Positions 1 to 9,176 are shown, counted from the first letter of the stretch. The stretch is 64,000 nt of DNA from Chromobacterium phragmitis (GCF_003325475.1 NZ_CP029495.1:2108001-2172000), one strand, 5' to 3'. Translations and numbers: made by a program. Notes: generated by a model from the sequence alone, not told the origin.

Positions 1-104
1 GCGTTGAGGTCGGCGAAGCGGCTTTGCTCCAGCGAGGGTGCCGCCTGGGCGGCCAGCGGCAGCGCGGCCAGCAGCAGGGAGGCGAACAGGCGTTTGGTGT
101 TCAT
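1..104 (-). CDS. Secreted protein, N-terminal fragment (cut by window edge)
   Basis: Only the first 34 or so codons lie in the window. They encode a clear Sec signal peptide: MNTKR, then a hydrophobic run of Leu and Ala, then AAQA as a likely signal peptidase I site, followed by APSLEQSRFADLN. The mature protein is therefore probably periplasmic or exported, but too little is visible to assign a family. It is divergent from the PfkB kinase, and the 120 bp between the two starts should hold both promoters. Confidence 0.7.
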   Translation of the reverse strand, partial: MNTKRLFASLLLAALPLAAQAAPSLEQSRFADLN

Positions 105-224
105 CGGCTTTTCCTGTGATGTCATTGGAATTGTCTTGGATTTCCGCAACTTGCGGCGATCCGGGGATGATCGAAAAATAAACTTTATGTTAAAATGTTC
201 GATTGATTACTTTGCGGAGTGGGC

Positions 225-1169
225 ATGTCTATCCTCGTCTGCGGGGCGCTCGCATACGATACCCTGTTCTCGTTCCATGGCCGATTCGACAGCCAGATCC
301 TGCCGGATCAGCTGCACAAGATTTCGACCACTTTCCTCGCTCCGACGATGCGCCGCGAATTCGGCGGCATGGCCGGCAATATCGCTTACAGCCTGTGCCT
401 GCTGGGCGAGACGCCCATCGTGATGGGCGTGGTGGGAGAGGACTTCGAGCCATACCGCCAGCACCTGAAGCGCGTGGGCGTGGACGACCGCTTCATCCGC
501 CTGATCCGCAAGCAGTATACCCCGCAATGCTTCGGCATTGCCGACAAGGACGGCAATCAACTGATGGCCTTCCATCCAGGCGCGATGGACTTCGCCACCG
601 AGAACCACGTGTCCGACATCCAGGACCCGATCGAGCTGGCCATTCTGTCGCCCGGGGGTTACACCGCCTTCATCCAGCACTCGCGCGAGCTGGCGGCGGC
701 GGGCATCCCGTTCATCTTCGATCCGGGCCAGGAGCTGCCGCTCTTGTCCAGCGACGAGATTCGCGAGATCGTCGATCTGGCCAGCTACGTGGCGATCAAC
801 GACTACGAGAGCGAGCTGATGCGCGAGCGCGCCGGCCTGACTGTCGACGACCTGCGCAAGAAGGTGAAGGCGCTGATCGTCACCCGCGGCTCCAAGGGCG
901 CGGAAATCTATGTGGACGACACCATCCATCTGATCCCGCGCGTGCAGATGCCGATCAAGCCGGTGGATCCGATGGGGTGCGGCGACGCCTTCCGCGCCGG
1001 CTTGCTGTGGGGCATCAGCCGCGGCGTGGACTGGAAGGTCACCGGCCGCCTGGCCAACGTGATCGGCGCGATCAAGGTCACCACGCCGGGTTGCCAGAAC
1101 CACTTTTTCGATTGGGATTCGCTGAAGGATCTCTATTTCCAGGCCTATGGCGAGGAGTGGCCGCTGTAA
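225..1169 (+). CDS. PfkB-family sugar/nucleoside kinase (adenosine kinase-like)
   Basis: A 314-residue ribokinase/PfkB-fold kinase that would phosphorylate a sugar or nucleoside with ATP in the cytoplasm. The N-terminal glycine motif of the family is visible (FGGMAGNIAYSL), and the C-terminal anion-hole and catalytic-base signature reads PVDPMGCGDAFRAGLL, where the usual form is DTxGAGDxFxAG. A Cys thus replaces the usual Ala inside the GAGD box. I chose the ATG at 225 because GGAG sits five bases upstream; a GTG two codons earlier is also open. Substrate is not deducible; adenosine-kinase-like proteins are the nearest group I recognise. Confidence 0.85.
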   Translation: MSILVCGALAYDTLFSFHGRFDSQILPDQLHKISTTFLAPTMRREFGGMAGNIAYSLCLLGETPIVMGVVGEDFEPYRQHLKRVGVDDRFIRLIRKQYTPQCFGIADKDGNQLMAFHPGAMDFATENHVSDIQDPIELAILSPGGYTAFIQHSRELAAAGIPFIFDPGQELPLLSSDEIREIVDLASYVAINDYESELMRERAGLTVDDLRKKVKALIVTRGSKGAEIYVDDTIHLIPRVQMPIKPVDPMGCGDAFRAGLLWGISRGVDWKVTGRLANVIGAIKVTTPGCQNHFFDWDSLKDLYFQAYGEEWPL

Positions 1170-1352
1170 GCCGCTGGCGCGCCGGGAACGGCGCTGCTAC
1201 AACGATAGGGCCGATGCCGCTTCGTCCTTCCGGGCAAGCGGCATTTTCGCGTCCGGGGCCGGGACCTGCCGCGAGCCGGCTTCCGCGCACTTGAATAAGA
1301 TTGTCGCCACCCCCACCTTTAGCGAATTCAACGTCCGTTCCAAGGGGATATC

Positions 1353-2639
1353 ATGCCACCTGTTCCGCATCTGGCCACCGCACTCACCGGTCCGCTTCAC
1401 GAGCTGGAAAGCCGCATCCTGGCGGCCCAGCCGCAGATCGAGCACTGGTTCCGCAGCCAATGGCATGCGCATGCCACGCCGTTCTACGGTTCGGTCGACC
1501 TGCGCAACAGCGGCTTCAAGCTGGCGCCGGTGGACATGAACCTGTTTCCGGGCGGCCACAACAACCTGAACCCGGAGTTCCTGCCGCTGGCGGTGCAGGC
1601 GGCGCAGAGCGCGGTGGACAAGGTGTGCCCGGAGGCGCGCAGCATCCTGCTGATCCCGGAAAACCACACCCGCAACACCTTCTACCTGCAGAATGTCGCC
1701 ACCCTGGTTCACATTTTCGAGCAGGCCGGCCTGAAGGTGCGCCTGGGTTCGCTGAATCCGGAAATCGCCGAGCCGACCGAGCTGGTCGCGGCCAATGGCG
1801 ACAAGCTGACGCTGGAGCCGCTGGAGCGCCGCGGCAACCGCCTGGTGTTGGCCGACGGCTTCAACCCTTGCGTGATCCTGCTCAACAACGACCTGTCCGG
1901 CGGCATTCCGGACGCGCTGCAAAATCTGGAGCAGACGCTGCTGCCGCCGCTGCACGCCGGCTGGGCGGTGCGGCGCAAGACCAATCATTTCCAAGCCTAC
2001 GACAAGGTCTGCGACGATTTCGCCAAGCTGATCTCCATTGACCCGTGGACCATCAATCCGTACTTCGCCAGCTGCGGCGGCCTGGACTTCCATGCGCGCA
2101 CCGGCGAGGAGCAATTGGCCGAAACCGTGTCGCAGATGCTGGAGAAGATCCGCGTCAAGTACCGCGAGTACGGCATCGACAACGACCCCTTCGTCATCGT
2201 CAAGGCCGACGCCGGCACCTATGGCATGGGCGTGATGAGCGTGAAGAGCCCGGACGAGGTGATCGGCCTCAACCGCAAGGCGCGCAACAAGATGTCGGTG
2301 GTCAAGGAAGGCCTGGAAGTGTCCGAGGTGATCGTCCAGGAGGGCGTGTACACCTTCGAGACCGTGAACGAGGCGGTGGCCGAGCCGGTGGTCTACATGA
2401 TGGACCGCTACGTGATCGGCGGCTTCTACCGCGTGCACACCGGCCGCGGCATCGACGAGAACCTGAACGCGCCGGGCATGCACTTCGTGCCGCTGTCGTT
2501 TGAAACGGCCTGCCTGCCGGACCGCAAGGGCCTGCCGGACTGCGCGCCCAACCGCTTCTACGCCTACGGCGTGATCTCGCGGCTGGCGCTGTTGGCCGCC
2601 TCGCTGGAACTGGAAGCCACCGACCCGGACGCCGAATAA
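1353..2639 (+). CDS. gshA: Glutamate-cysteine ligase, ATP-grasp type
   Basis: Catalyses the first step of glutathione synthesis, ATP-dependent joining of glutamate and cysteine. At 428 residues it matches the proteobacterial ATP-grasp-type GshA (Acidithiobacillus/beta-proteobacterial kind), not the E. coli-type enzyme. Recognisable stretches are the N-terminal YGSVDLRNSGFKLAPVDMN, LFPGGHNNLNPEF, and the glycine-rich DAGTYGMGVMSVKSP of the nucleotide-binding region. AAGGGGAT precedes the ATG. The glutathione synthetase gene follows after 18 bp, so the two steps of the pathway form one operon. Confidence 0.93.
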   Translation: MPPVPHLATALTGPLHELESRILAAQPQIEHWFRSQWHAHATPFYGSVDLRNSGFKLAPVDMNLFPGGHNNLNPEFLPLAVQAAQSAVDKVCPEARSILLIPENHTRNTFYLQNVATLVHIFEQAGLKVRLGSLNPEIAEPTELVAANGDKLTLEPLERRGNRLVLADGFNPCVILLNNDLSGGIPDALQNLEQTLLPPLHAGWAVRRKTNHFQAYDKVCDDFAKLISIDPWTINPYFASCGGLDFHARTGEEQLAETVSQMLEKIRVKYREYGIDNDPFVIVKADAGTYGMGVMSVKSPDEVIGLNRKARNKMSVVKEGLEVSEVIVQEGVYTFETVNEAVAEPVVYMMDRYVIGGFYRVHTGRGIDENLNAPGMHFVPLSFETACLPDRKGLPDCAPNRFYAYGVISRLALLAASLELEATDPDAE

Positions 2640-2657
2640 CTCCGCTGGAGCACAGAC

Positions 2658-3602
2658 ATGCGCATTCTGTTCATTGCCGACCCGCTGGAACACTTCAAGA
2701 TCTACAAGGACACCACCTTCGCGATGATGGAGGAGGCGCACCGGCGCGGCCACGCGATCAGCTTCGCCGAGGCGCATCAGCTGTCGGTGGAGGGCGGCCG
2801 GCTGTTGGTGGACGCCTGCGACCTCGCCGTCACCGAGGACCGCCCGCAGTGGTACAAGTTGGGGCAGACGCTGCGCCAGCCGCTGACCGCCTTCAGCGCG
2901 GTCATCATGCGCAAGGACCCGCCGTTCGACATGGAATACCTGTACGCGTCGCAGCTGTTCACGCTGGCAGAGGCGCAGGGCGTCAAGGTCTTCACCAGCG
3001 GCCAGGCGTTGCGGGACTTCAACGAGAAGCTGGCGATCCTGAACTTCCCGGGGCTGACCTCGCCGACGCTGATCAGCGGCGAGGCCGCGCGGCTGCGCGC
3101 CTTCGTCAAGCAGCATCAGGACGTGATCCTGAAGCCGCTGGACAGCATGGGCGGCGACAGCATCTTCCGCGTCAAGCCGGACGATCCCAACCTGTCGGTC
3201 ATCATCGAAACCATCACCTGGCGCGGCAAGCGCACGGTGATGGCGCAGCGCTACATCCCTGAAATCCGCGACGGCGACAAGCGCATTCTGGTGATAGACG
3301 GCGTGCCGGTCGACTACTGCCTGGCGCGCATCCCGGCGGCGGGGGAAACCCGCGGCAACCTGGCGGCCGGCGGCCGCGGCGAGGCGCGGCCCTTGTCTGC
3401 CCGCGACCGCGAGATCGCCGAGACGGTGGGGCCGGAGCTGAAGAAGCGCGGCATCCTGCTGGCGGGCCTGGATGTGATCGGCAATTACCTGACCGAGGTC
3501 AACGTCACCAGCCCCACCTGCTTCCGCGAGATCATGGACCAGACCGACATCAACGTCGCCGGCCTGTACATCGACGCGCTGGAGCGGCGCTGCCAGCACT
3601 GA
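2658..3602 (+). CDS. gshB: Glutathione synthetase
   Basis: Adds glycine to gamma-glutamylcysteine using ATP, completing glutathione. The 314-residue length matches E. coli GshB (about 316). The N-terminal MRILFIADPLEHFKIYKDTTFAMM, the ATP-grasp substrate region with MRKDPPFDMEYLYAS, the loop KPLDSMGGDSIFR, and the C-terminal NVTSPTCFREI are all typical of the family. It follows gshA with a short spacer and should be co-transcribed with it. Confidence 0.96.
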   Translation: MRILFIADPLEHFKIYKDTTFAMMEEAHRRGHAISFAEAHQLSVEGGRLLVDACDLAVTEDRPQWYKLGQTLRQPLTAFSAVIMRKDPPFDMEYLYASQLFTLAEAQGVKVFTSGQALRDFNEKLAILNFPGLTSPTLISGEAARLRAFVKQHQDVILKPLDSMGGDSIFRVKPDDPNLSVIIETITWRGKRTVMAQRYIPEIRDGDKRILVIDGVPVDYCLARIPAAGETRGNLAAGGRGEARPLSARDREIAETVGPELKKRGILLAGLDVIGNYLTEVNVTSPTCFREIMDQTDINVAGLYIDALERRCQH

Positions 3603-3681
3603 GCGCTTGGCCGGGGCGGCGCGAGCCGCTACCATGCCGGTCTGTTGCAGCCGGCGCGGCCGGCAAGATCGTGGAGCGAAG

Positions 3682-4062
3682 ATGGGAAAATTGCAGGAAA
3701 GCCCGTTCAAGGGCAAGACGGGGATCACCCGGCTGATCAACGCCTTCGGCTACTCGCTGGACGGCTTGAAGGCGGCGTTGCGGCATGAGGACGCCTTCCG
3801 CCAACTGAGCCTCCTGGCGCTGATTCTGATTCCCATGGCCTTCGTCGTCCACGCCACGCCGCTGGCGCGCGCGCTGCTGGTGGCCAGCAGCCTGGCCACG
3901 CTGATCATCGAATTGCTCAATTCCGCCATCGAGGCGGCGGTCGATCACACCTCGCTGGAACGCCACCCGCTGGCCAAGCGCGCCAAGGACATGGGCAGCG
4001 CCGCCCAGCTGCTGGGCTTGATCAATCTGGCCACGGTCTGGGGCATCGTGTTGTTCGGCTGA
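3682..4062 (+). CDS. dgkA: Diacylglycerol kinase (prokaryotic, membrane)
   Basis: A 126-residue integral inner-membrane kinase that phosphorylates diacylglycerol to phosphatidate, recycling lipid left over from cell-envelope synthesis. The family pattern is clear: an amphipathic N-terminus (GITRLINAFGYSLDGLKAAL), E-x-A-F-R-Q, three membrane segments, and the signature ELLNSAIEAAVDHT, which carries the catalytic Glu and Asn. I start at ATG 3682, with GGAG six bases upstream, because residues encoded further upstream do not resemble the family. A perfect hairpin terminator follows. Confidence 0.95.
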   Translation: MGKLQESPFKGKTGITRLINAFGYSLDGLKAALRHEDAFRQLSLLALILIPMAFVVHATPLARALLVASSLATLIIELLNSAIEAAVDHTSLERHPLAKRAKDMGSAAQLLGLINLATVWGIVLFG

Positions 4063-4096
4063 GGGAACCGACGGCGTCCGACAGGTTCAGACAAAC

Positions 4097-4123
4097 AGGC
4101 CCCGGCTAAGCCGGGGCCTTTGT
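4097..4123 (+). terminator. Rho-independent terminator after dgkA
   Basis: Perfect 10-bp stem (AGGCCCCGGC / GCCGGGGCCT) with a 3-nt loop, followed by a short TTTGT tract, 34 bp after the dgkA stop. It closes the gshA-gshB-dgkA stretch and separates it from the DUF1622 gene. Confidence 0.8.
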
Positions 4124-4146
4124 CATGTGCGGAACAGGAGAAGGCG

Positions 4147-4515
4147 ATGTGGATATCCCCGCAGCAGGCCGGCGCGGAAGAGCTGGTGCAGAATCTGGTG
4201 TTGTGGCTGAAATTGGCGGTGGAGGCCGGCGGCGCGTTGGCGATCGCGGCAGGGGTCTTGCTGGTGGCGGCCCGAGCCGCCAGGCAGCGCCTGGCGGGCC
4301 GCGGCGGCGACTACAACCAGCTGCGGCTGACTTTCGCCCGCTTCCTGGCGCTGGCGCTGGAGTTGCAGCTGGCGGCCGACATTCTGTCCACGGCGGTGGC
4401 GCCCAGCTGGGACCAGATCGGCAAGCTCGGCGCCATCGCCGTGCTGCGCACCGCGCTCAACTATTTCCTGGCGCGCGAGATCCGCGAGACCGAAGCCGGG
4501 CGCGCGGCGGCCTGA
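4147..4515 (+). CDS. DUF1622 family membrane protein
   Basis: A 122-residue protein with three predicted membrane segments (around residues 13-45, 63-80 and 90-107) separated by a basic cytoplasmic loop (RAARQRLAGRGGDYNQLRLTFARFLALALEL). The E-LQLAADIL stretch and the ending ALRTALNYFLAREI-type helix are what I recognise as DUF1622. AGGAG lies six bases before the ATG. Function unknown. Confidence 0.75.
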   Translation: MWISPQQAGAEELVQNLVLWLKLAVEAGGALAIAAGVLLVAARAARQRLAGRGGDYNQLRLTFARFLALALELQLAADILSTAVAPSWDQIGKLGAIAVLRTALNYFLAREIRETEAGRAAA

Positions 4516-4516
4516 G

Positions 4517-4894
4517 TCATGGCTGGCGGCGGTACAGATAGCCCGGATAGACGCGGATGCAGCCGGGCTCTTCCGGCACTGCGCCCTGTTCGCCCAGCAG
4601 CTGCCAGCGCGAATCGCGCGCGATCAGCGTGCGGTAGACCGGGCTGCCGGCGCGGTAGAACATCAGATCCTGGCCGCGGAAGGCGTCCAGCGGCAGCAAG
4701 GGCCGCTGCGACGCCGGAATCAGCATCGCGGTGGTGTGCGCGGCCATGTCGGCGATCTGCTCGCGGTCGGCCGCGGACAGGCCGAGGAAAGTGATCAGGA
4801 AGGCGACCGGCAGGATCAGGTATTCATGGCCGGCGAGGCCGAGCAGGGTGAGGATGGCGGCCCCGGTGAACAGGAAGTGGCTGCTGACTTTCAT
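4517..4894 (-). CDS. Hypothetical two-helix membrane protein
   Basis: A 125-residue protein of no family I recognise. It opens with two hydrophobic segments (HFLFTGAAILTLLGLAGHEY and ILPVAFLITFLGLSAA) that together form a hairpin anchor, followed by a soluble C-terminal half with PLDAFRGQDLMFYRAGSPVYRTLIARDSRW. The convergent DUF1622 stop lies 1 bp from its own stop. Codon use is ordinary for the window, which favours a real gene. Confidence 0.6.
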   Translation of the reverse strand: MKVSSHFLFTGAAILTLLGLAGHEYLILPVAFLITFLGLSAADREQIADMAAHTTAMLIPASQRPLLPLDAFRGQDLMFYRAGSPVYRTLIARDSRWQLLGEQGAVPEEPGCIRVYPGYLYRRQP

Positions 4895-5103
4895 GATGCG
4901 GCGATCTCGAAAAATAAAGCGCCGCCAGCCGGAGCGTCCGGCATATCGGGGCGGCGCGCGCCGGAGATTCGGCGCTGGGGTTCCGTGATCATAGTCCCGC
5001 GCTGGCCGGGTATCGAAATAAAATCATAGAGTTATGGATGATGTCGGTTTGAGGCCTTGCCAGGCGAGGCCGGGCCGCGCGGACCAAAAACGCAACGGCG
5101 GGC

Positions 5104-5130
5104 GCAAAAAAACCGCCCCGAAGGGCGGTT
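5104..5130 (-). terminator. Rho-independent terminator of topA
   Basis: Read on the minus strand this is an 8-bp perfect stem (AACCGCCC / GGGCGGTT) closed by a TTCG tetraloop, followed directly by seven T residues. It lies 13 bp past the topA stop: a textbook intrinsic terminator. Confidence 0.93.
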
Positions 5131-5142
5131 TCTTCAAGGCGC

Positions 5143-7452
5143 TCACGCCTCTTCGGCGGGGGCGGCTTCCTTGCCTTCCGGCGGCGCGATCTGCTCGGCG
5201 TAGCCGCATTCCTTCTGCGGGCACACCTTCTCGGTGCCGCGGCGCTTGGTGGTCTTGATCGTCAGGATCGGCCAGTTGCACTTCGGGCACGGTTCGGCGA
5301 TCGGCGGGTTCCAGGTCGCGTACTTGCACTTGGGATAAGTGTTGCAGCTGTAGAACAGCTTGCCGTAGCGGCTCTTGCGCTCGATCAGCTGGCCGGTCTT
5401 GCATTCCGGGCAGGTGACGCCGGTTTCGCGCGGCTTTTCCAAGGGTTCGATGTGCTTGCACTTGGGGTAGTTGGCGCAGCCGATGAACTTGCCGTAGCGG
5501 CCCTTCTTGATGTGCAGCTCGCCGCCGCAGTCCGGGCAGGAGCGGCCCTCGATCACGGTCGGCGCTTCGGCTTCTTCCGCCGCCTGCTCCGCTGTCTCGC
5601 CCATATTGCGCGTGTAATCGCAATCCGGGTAGCCGGTGCAGGCGATGAAGCGTCCGCGCTTGCCGAACTTGATCGACAGCGGCTTGCCGCATTTCGGGCA
5701 GGCCTCGTCCAGGCTTTCGGTGGTGACTTCGGCGCGGGAAATGCTTTCTTTTTCGTCGATCTGCTTCTTGAAGCCCTTCCAGAAGCTGTCCATCACCGGC
5801 ACCCACTGGCGGCCGCCGTTGGCGATCTCGTCCAGCTGGTTTTCCAGCTTGGCGGTGAAGTTGTAGTCGACGTACTGCGCGAAGTGCTCGGTCAGGAATT
5901 TGTTGACGATGTCGCCGGTGTCCGTGGGCAGGAAGCGCTTCTTGTCCAGGATCACGTATTCGCGGTCCTTCAGCGTCGAGATGATGCTGGCGTAGGTGGA
6001 GGGCCGGCCGATGCCGAACTCTTCCAGCGCCTTCACCAGGGACGCTTCGGAGAAGCGCGGCGGCGGCTGGGTGAAGTGCTGGTCGCCGTACAGCTTGTCC
6101 ACCGGCAGGTCTTCGCCTTCGGTCAGCAGCGGCAGCTTGGCGTTGTCTTCGTCCTCGGCGTCATCCACGTCCTCTTCGTACACGGCGAGGAAGCCGGCGA
6201 AAGTCTGCACCTGGCCGCTGGCGCGGAACACGCCTTCGCCCACCAGGATGTCCACGCTGGTGGTGTCGAACTTGGCCGGCGCCATCTGGCAGGCCAGCGT
6301 CCGCTTCCAGATCATGTCGTACAGCTTGAACTGGTCGGTGGTCAGGAAGGGCTTGACCATTTCCGGCGTGCGCAGGATGGAGGTCGGGCGGATGGCTTCG
6401 TGCGCTTCCTGGGCGTTCTTGGCCTTGCTCTTGTACACCGCCGGGTTTTTCGGCAGGAAGTCGGCATCCCATTTCAGGCCGATGTAGCCGCGGATTTCCT
6501 CCACCGCCTCATTGGCCAGCGCCACCGAGTCGGTACGCATATAGGTGATCAGGCCGACGGTGCCCTGGCCGATGTCCATGCCCTCGTACAGCTGCTGCGC
6601 GGTGCGCATCGCGCGGTCGGTGGTCATGCCCAGCTTGCGCACGGCTTCCTGCTGCAAGGTGGAGGTGGTGAACGGCGCGGCGGGGCTGCGCGATTTCTTT
6701 TTCTTTTCGATGCTGCCCACGGTGGCCGGCAGGCCTTGCAGGCGCGCCAGCACCGAAGCTTGCTCGGCCTCGTTGGGGATGTCGAACTGATCGAGCTTCT
6801 TGCCGGCCAGCTGCGTCAGCTTGGCGCTGAACTTGGTGCGGCTCTTGTGGCTGTCCAGGTGTACCGACCAGTATTCCTGCTGCACGAAGGCCTTGATCTC
6901 GTTCTCGCGCTCGCAGATCAGACGCAGCGCCGGGCTTTGCACGCGGCCGGCGGACAGGCCGCGGCGAATCTTCTTCCACAACAGCGGCGACAGGTTGAAG
7001 CCCACCAGATAGTCCAGCGCGCGGCGCGCCTGCTGCGCGTCCACCAGGTCCTGAGCGATGTCGCGCGGGTTCTGGATGGCGTCCAGCACCGCGTTCTTGG
7101 TGATTTCGTGGAACACCACGCGCTGGGCGGTCTTGTCCTTCAGCAGCTTCTTGCTGTTGAGGATTTGCACCAGGTGCCAGGAAATGGCCTCGCCTTCGCG
7201 GTCCGGGTCAGTCGCCAGGTAGACGTGGTCGGCCTCGCGCACCGCGCTGACGATGGCGTCCACGTGCTTGCTGTTGCGCGCGATCAGTTGGTACTTCATC
7301 GCGAAGTCTTTTTCCGGATCGACGGCGCCGTTTTTCGGCACCAGGTCGCGCACGTGGCCGTAGGAGGCCAGGACCTCGAAGTCCGGGCCCAGGTATTTTT
7401 TCAGCGTTTTCGCCTTGGACGGCGATTCAACGATCAGGAGGCTGGTGGGCAT
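5143..7452 (-). CDS. topA: DNA topoisomerase I (type IA)
   Basis: Relaxes negative supercoils. The 769-residue protein begins with the Toprim domain (LLIVESPSKAKTLKKYLG, then YLATDPDREGEAISWH with the acidic metal site). The active-site tyrosine is about residue 304 in GLITYMRTDS. The C-terminus carries four CxxC zinc ribbons (starting CPKCGKPLS, CPDCGGELH, CPECKTGQL, CPKCNWPIL), the last with spacing unlike the first three. It has its own terminator; the upstream neighbour smg is also terminated, so topA is probably transcribed alone from the 150-bp gap. Confidence 0.97.
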   Translation of the reverse strand: MPTSLLIVESPSKAKTLKKYLGPDFEVLASYGHVRDLVPKNGAVDPEKDFAMKYQLIARNSKHVDAIVSAVREADHVYLATDPDREGEAISWHLVQILNSKKLLKDKTAQRVVFHEITKNAVLDAIQNPRDIAQDLVDAQQARRALDYLVGFNLSPLLWKKIRRGLSAGRVQSPALRLICERENEIKAFVQQEYWSVHLDSHKSRTKFSAKLTQLAGKKLDQFDIPNEAEQASVLARLQGLPATVGSIEKKKKSRSPAAPFTTSTLQQEAVRKLGMTTDRAMRTAQQLYEGMDIGQGTVGLITYMRTDSVALANEAVEEIRGYIGLKWDADFLPKNPAVYKSKAKNAQEAHEAIRPTSILRTPEMVKPFLTTDQFKLYDMIWKRTLACQMAPAKFDTTSVDILVGEGVFRASGQVQTFAGFLAVYEEDVDDAEDEDNAKLPLLTEGEDLPVDKLYGDQHFTQPPPRFSEASLVKALEEFGIGRPSTYASIISTLKDREYVILDKKRFLPTDTGDIVNKFLTEHFAQYVDYNFTAKLENQLDEIANGGRQWVPVMDSFWKGFKKQIDEKESISRAEVTTESLDEACPKCGKPLSIKFGKRGRFIACTGYPDCDYTRNMGETAEQAAEEAEAPTVIEGRSCPDCGGELHIKKGRYGKFIGCANYPKCKHIEPLEKPRETGVTCPECKTGQLIERKSRYGKLFYSCNTYPKCKYATWNPPIAEPCPKCNWPILTIKTTKRRGTEKVCPQKECGYAEQIAPPEGKEAAPAEEA

Positions 7453-7514
7453 ATTATCTTTTCAGCGAAATTCAAGGCCGGACGCGCCCGGCCGACACAT
7501 CTTGTTATATCCGT

Positions 7515-7545
7515 CAAACAAAACAAGAGCGCAAGGGCGCTCTTG
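7515..7545 (-). terminator. Rho-independent terminator after smg
   Basis: On the minus strand a perfect 9-bp stem (CAAGAGCGC / GCGCTCTTG) with a 4-nt loop is followed by TTTTGTTTG. It lies about 64 bp after the smg stop and upstream of topA, separating the two. Confidence 0.8.
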
Positions 7546-7608
7546 AATACTCAATTGGGGCTCGATCAATCGGCGGCATGTTAAGCCCGCCGCATCGAGG
7601 CTGACAAG

Positions 7609-8067
7609 CTATTGCATGGTTGGTTCGCCATGCACCGCTTCCAGCAGCGCCTCGCCCAGCAAGATGGGCAGTTCGGCCTGTTGCGCCCACAACATCATCA
7701 GCACCAGCAATTTGGCGGTGTCGACGTCCAGGTCCTCGACATCCAGCTCCAGCAGGCGGTCGATCACCATCTCGCGCTGGGCGGGGCTGAGCGCGTCGTT
7801 GTCCTCTAGGAACTGGATCAGGCCGCGCACATCGGCGGGAAGATATTCCAGCTCGCTGTCGGCGTAGACGCGCAGGCCGCTGCCTTCGTCGGCGCCCAGG
7901 TAAGGTTCGACGCTGGCCTCGCTGACGCTGTCCAGCCAGTCCAGCGCCTCGCCGATGTCGTCGTCTTCGAAGCCGACGGCGTTCAGCTGGCGGGTCAGGG
8001 CGGAACGGTCGCCGAAGGCGGCCGGGTCGCTGTATTGCTCGAATAAATAGGTGAGTACGTCAAACAT
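7609..8067 (-). CDS. smg: Smg family protein (DUF494)
   Basis: A 152-residue acidic cytoplasmic protein of the Smg/DUF494 family, recognised from the opening MFDVLTYLFEQYSD, the LxAVGFEDDDIGEALDWL stretch, and its position next to dprA, which is conserved in many proteobacteria. Biochemical function is unknown. It starts 29 bp after the dprA stop and belongs to the LysM-dprA-smg transcription unit, which ends at the hairpin downstream. Confidence 0.9.
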   Translation of the reverse strand: MFDVLTYLFEQYSDPAAFGDRSALTRQLNAVGFEDDDIGEALDWLDSVSEASVEPYLGADEGSGLRVYADSELEYLPADVRGLIQFLEDNDALSPAQREMVIDRLLELDVEDLDVDTAKLLVLMMLWAQQAELPILLGEALLEAVHGEPTMQ

Positions 8068-8096
8068 CGGTATTTTTCATGAAGAACGCTGGGCGT

Positions 8097-9176
8097 TCAG
8101 AGTTGTGCCAGCCGCTGGAAGCGGCCGCCCGGCAGGCTGGCCACCTGGCCGGATAGCTCAAGTTCGAGCAGCATCGCGTAAACCTCCCCGGGAGTCAACC
8201 CGAGCGTCCCGGCCAGCGACTCGGCGAGCACCGGTTCCCAGCCCATGCCGCGCAATAGCGGCGGCGCGTCGGGGGCTTCCCGCGAGCCGGCAGCGGGCGG
8301 CGCGGCCGCCAGGCGGCCGATCTCGTCCAGCACGTCGTCCACGCTTTCCACCAGCCGCGCGCCGTCTTTGATCAGCCGGTGGCAGCCGCGGGCCTGGGCG
8401 CTGTGGATGCTGCCGGGAATCGCCATCACGTCGCGGTTGTTCTCCATCGCCAGCCGGGCGGTGATCAGCGAGCCGGACGCGGTGCCAGCCTCCACCACCA
8501 GGCAGCCGCGCGCCAGGCCGGCGATCACGCGGTTGCGGCGCGGGAAGTGGCCGGGCAGCGGGCCCATGCCCAGCGGGAATTCGGACAGGATCAGGCCTTC
8601 GGCCGCGATGCGGTGCGCCAGCTGGCGGTTGGACGCCGGGTAGACGCGGTCGATGCCGGTGCCGATCACCGCGATGGTGGACGCGGGGTGCGGCAGCGCG
8701 CCCTGGTGGGCGGCGGCGTCGATGCCGCTGGCCAGCCCGCTGACGACGGCGTAGCCGTGGCCGGCCAGCGCGGAGGCGAAATCTTCCGCATTGCGCTTGC
8801 CCTGCGGCGTGGCCGCCCGGCTGCCGACCACGGCCAGCATCGGCCGCGCCAGCAGTTCGCGGCGGCCGCGCGCGAACAGCAGCGGCGGCGGCGACGCGGA
8901 TTCGGCCAGTTGCGGCGGGTAGTCGTCGTCCAGCAGGGTGAGCAGGTGGCAGCCGTCTGCCTCGGCCCAGGCCAGCGCCGCGTCGGCGGACTCGGCGGCC
9001 GCGCCGTCCTGCAGCGCCTCGGCGGCTTCGCGGCCTATCAGCTTTTCAGTCTGGGCGGCGCGGGCCGCCGCCGCGTGCTCGGCGGAGCCGAACGCGTCTA
9101 TCAGCTTGAGAAAACCCACCGGTCCGATGCCGGGAGTCAACGCCAGCGTCAGCCAGGCCCGCAGATTCGCGCTCAT
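8097..9176 (-). CDS. dprA: DNA processing protein DprA
   Basis: A 359-residue DprA/Smf protein, which loads RecA on incoming single-stranded DNA during natural transformation. The Rossmann-type domain is clear: AVVGSRAATPQGKRNAEDFA, YAVVSGLASGIDAAAHQGAL, TIAVIGTGIDRVYPASN, and LILSEFPLGMGPLPGHFPRRNRVIAGLARGCLVVEA. A C-terminal winged-helix-like DML1 part follows (LAESLAGTLGLTPGEVYAMLLELELSGQV). Its ATG overlaps the stop of the LysM gene as ATGA, indicating translational coupling. Confidence 0.96.
   Translation of the reverse strand: MSANLRAWLTLALTPGIGPVGFLKLIDAFGSAEHAAAARAAQTEKLIGREAAEALQDGAAAESADAALAWAEADGCHLLTLLDDDYPPQLAESASPPPLLFARGRRELLARPMLAVVGSRAATPQGKRNAEDFASALAGHGYAVVSGLASGIDAAAHQGALPHPASTIAVIGTGIDRVYPASNRQLAHRIAAEGLILSEFPLGMGPLPGHFPRRNRVIAGLARGCLVVEAGTASGSLITARLAMENNRDVMAIPGSIHSAQARGCHRLIKDGARLVESVDDVLDEIGRLAAAPPAAGSREAPDAPPLLRGMGWEPVLAESLAGTLGLTPGEVYAMLLELELSGQVASLPGGRFQRLAQL

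Noticed and set aside
1197..3740. A minus-strand open frame of 847 codons
   Set aside because: It lies across gshA and gshB, which have full family signatures on the plus strand; low-complexity His/Gln/Arg content only.
5452..7584. A plus-strand open frame of 710 codons over topA
   Set aside because: Antisense to topA; no motif and typical shadow composition.
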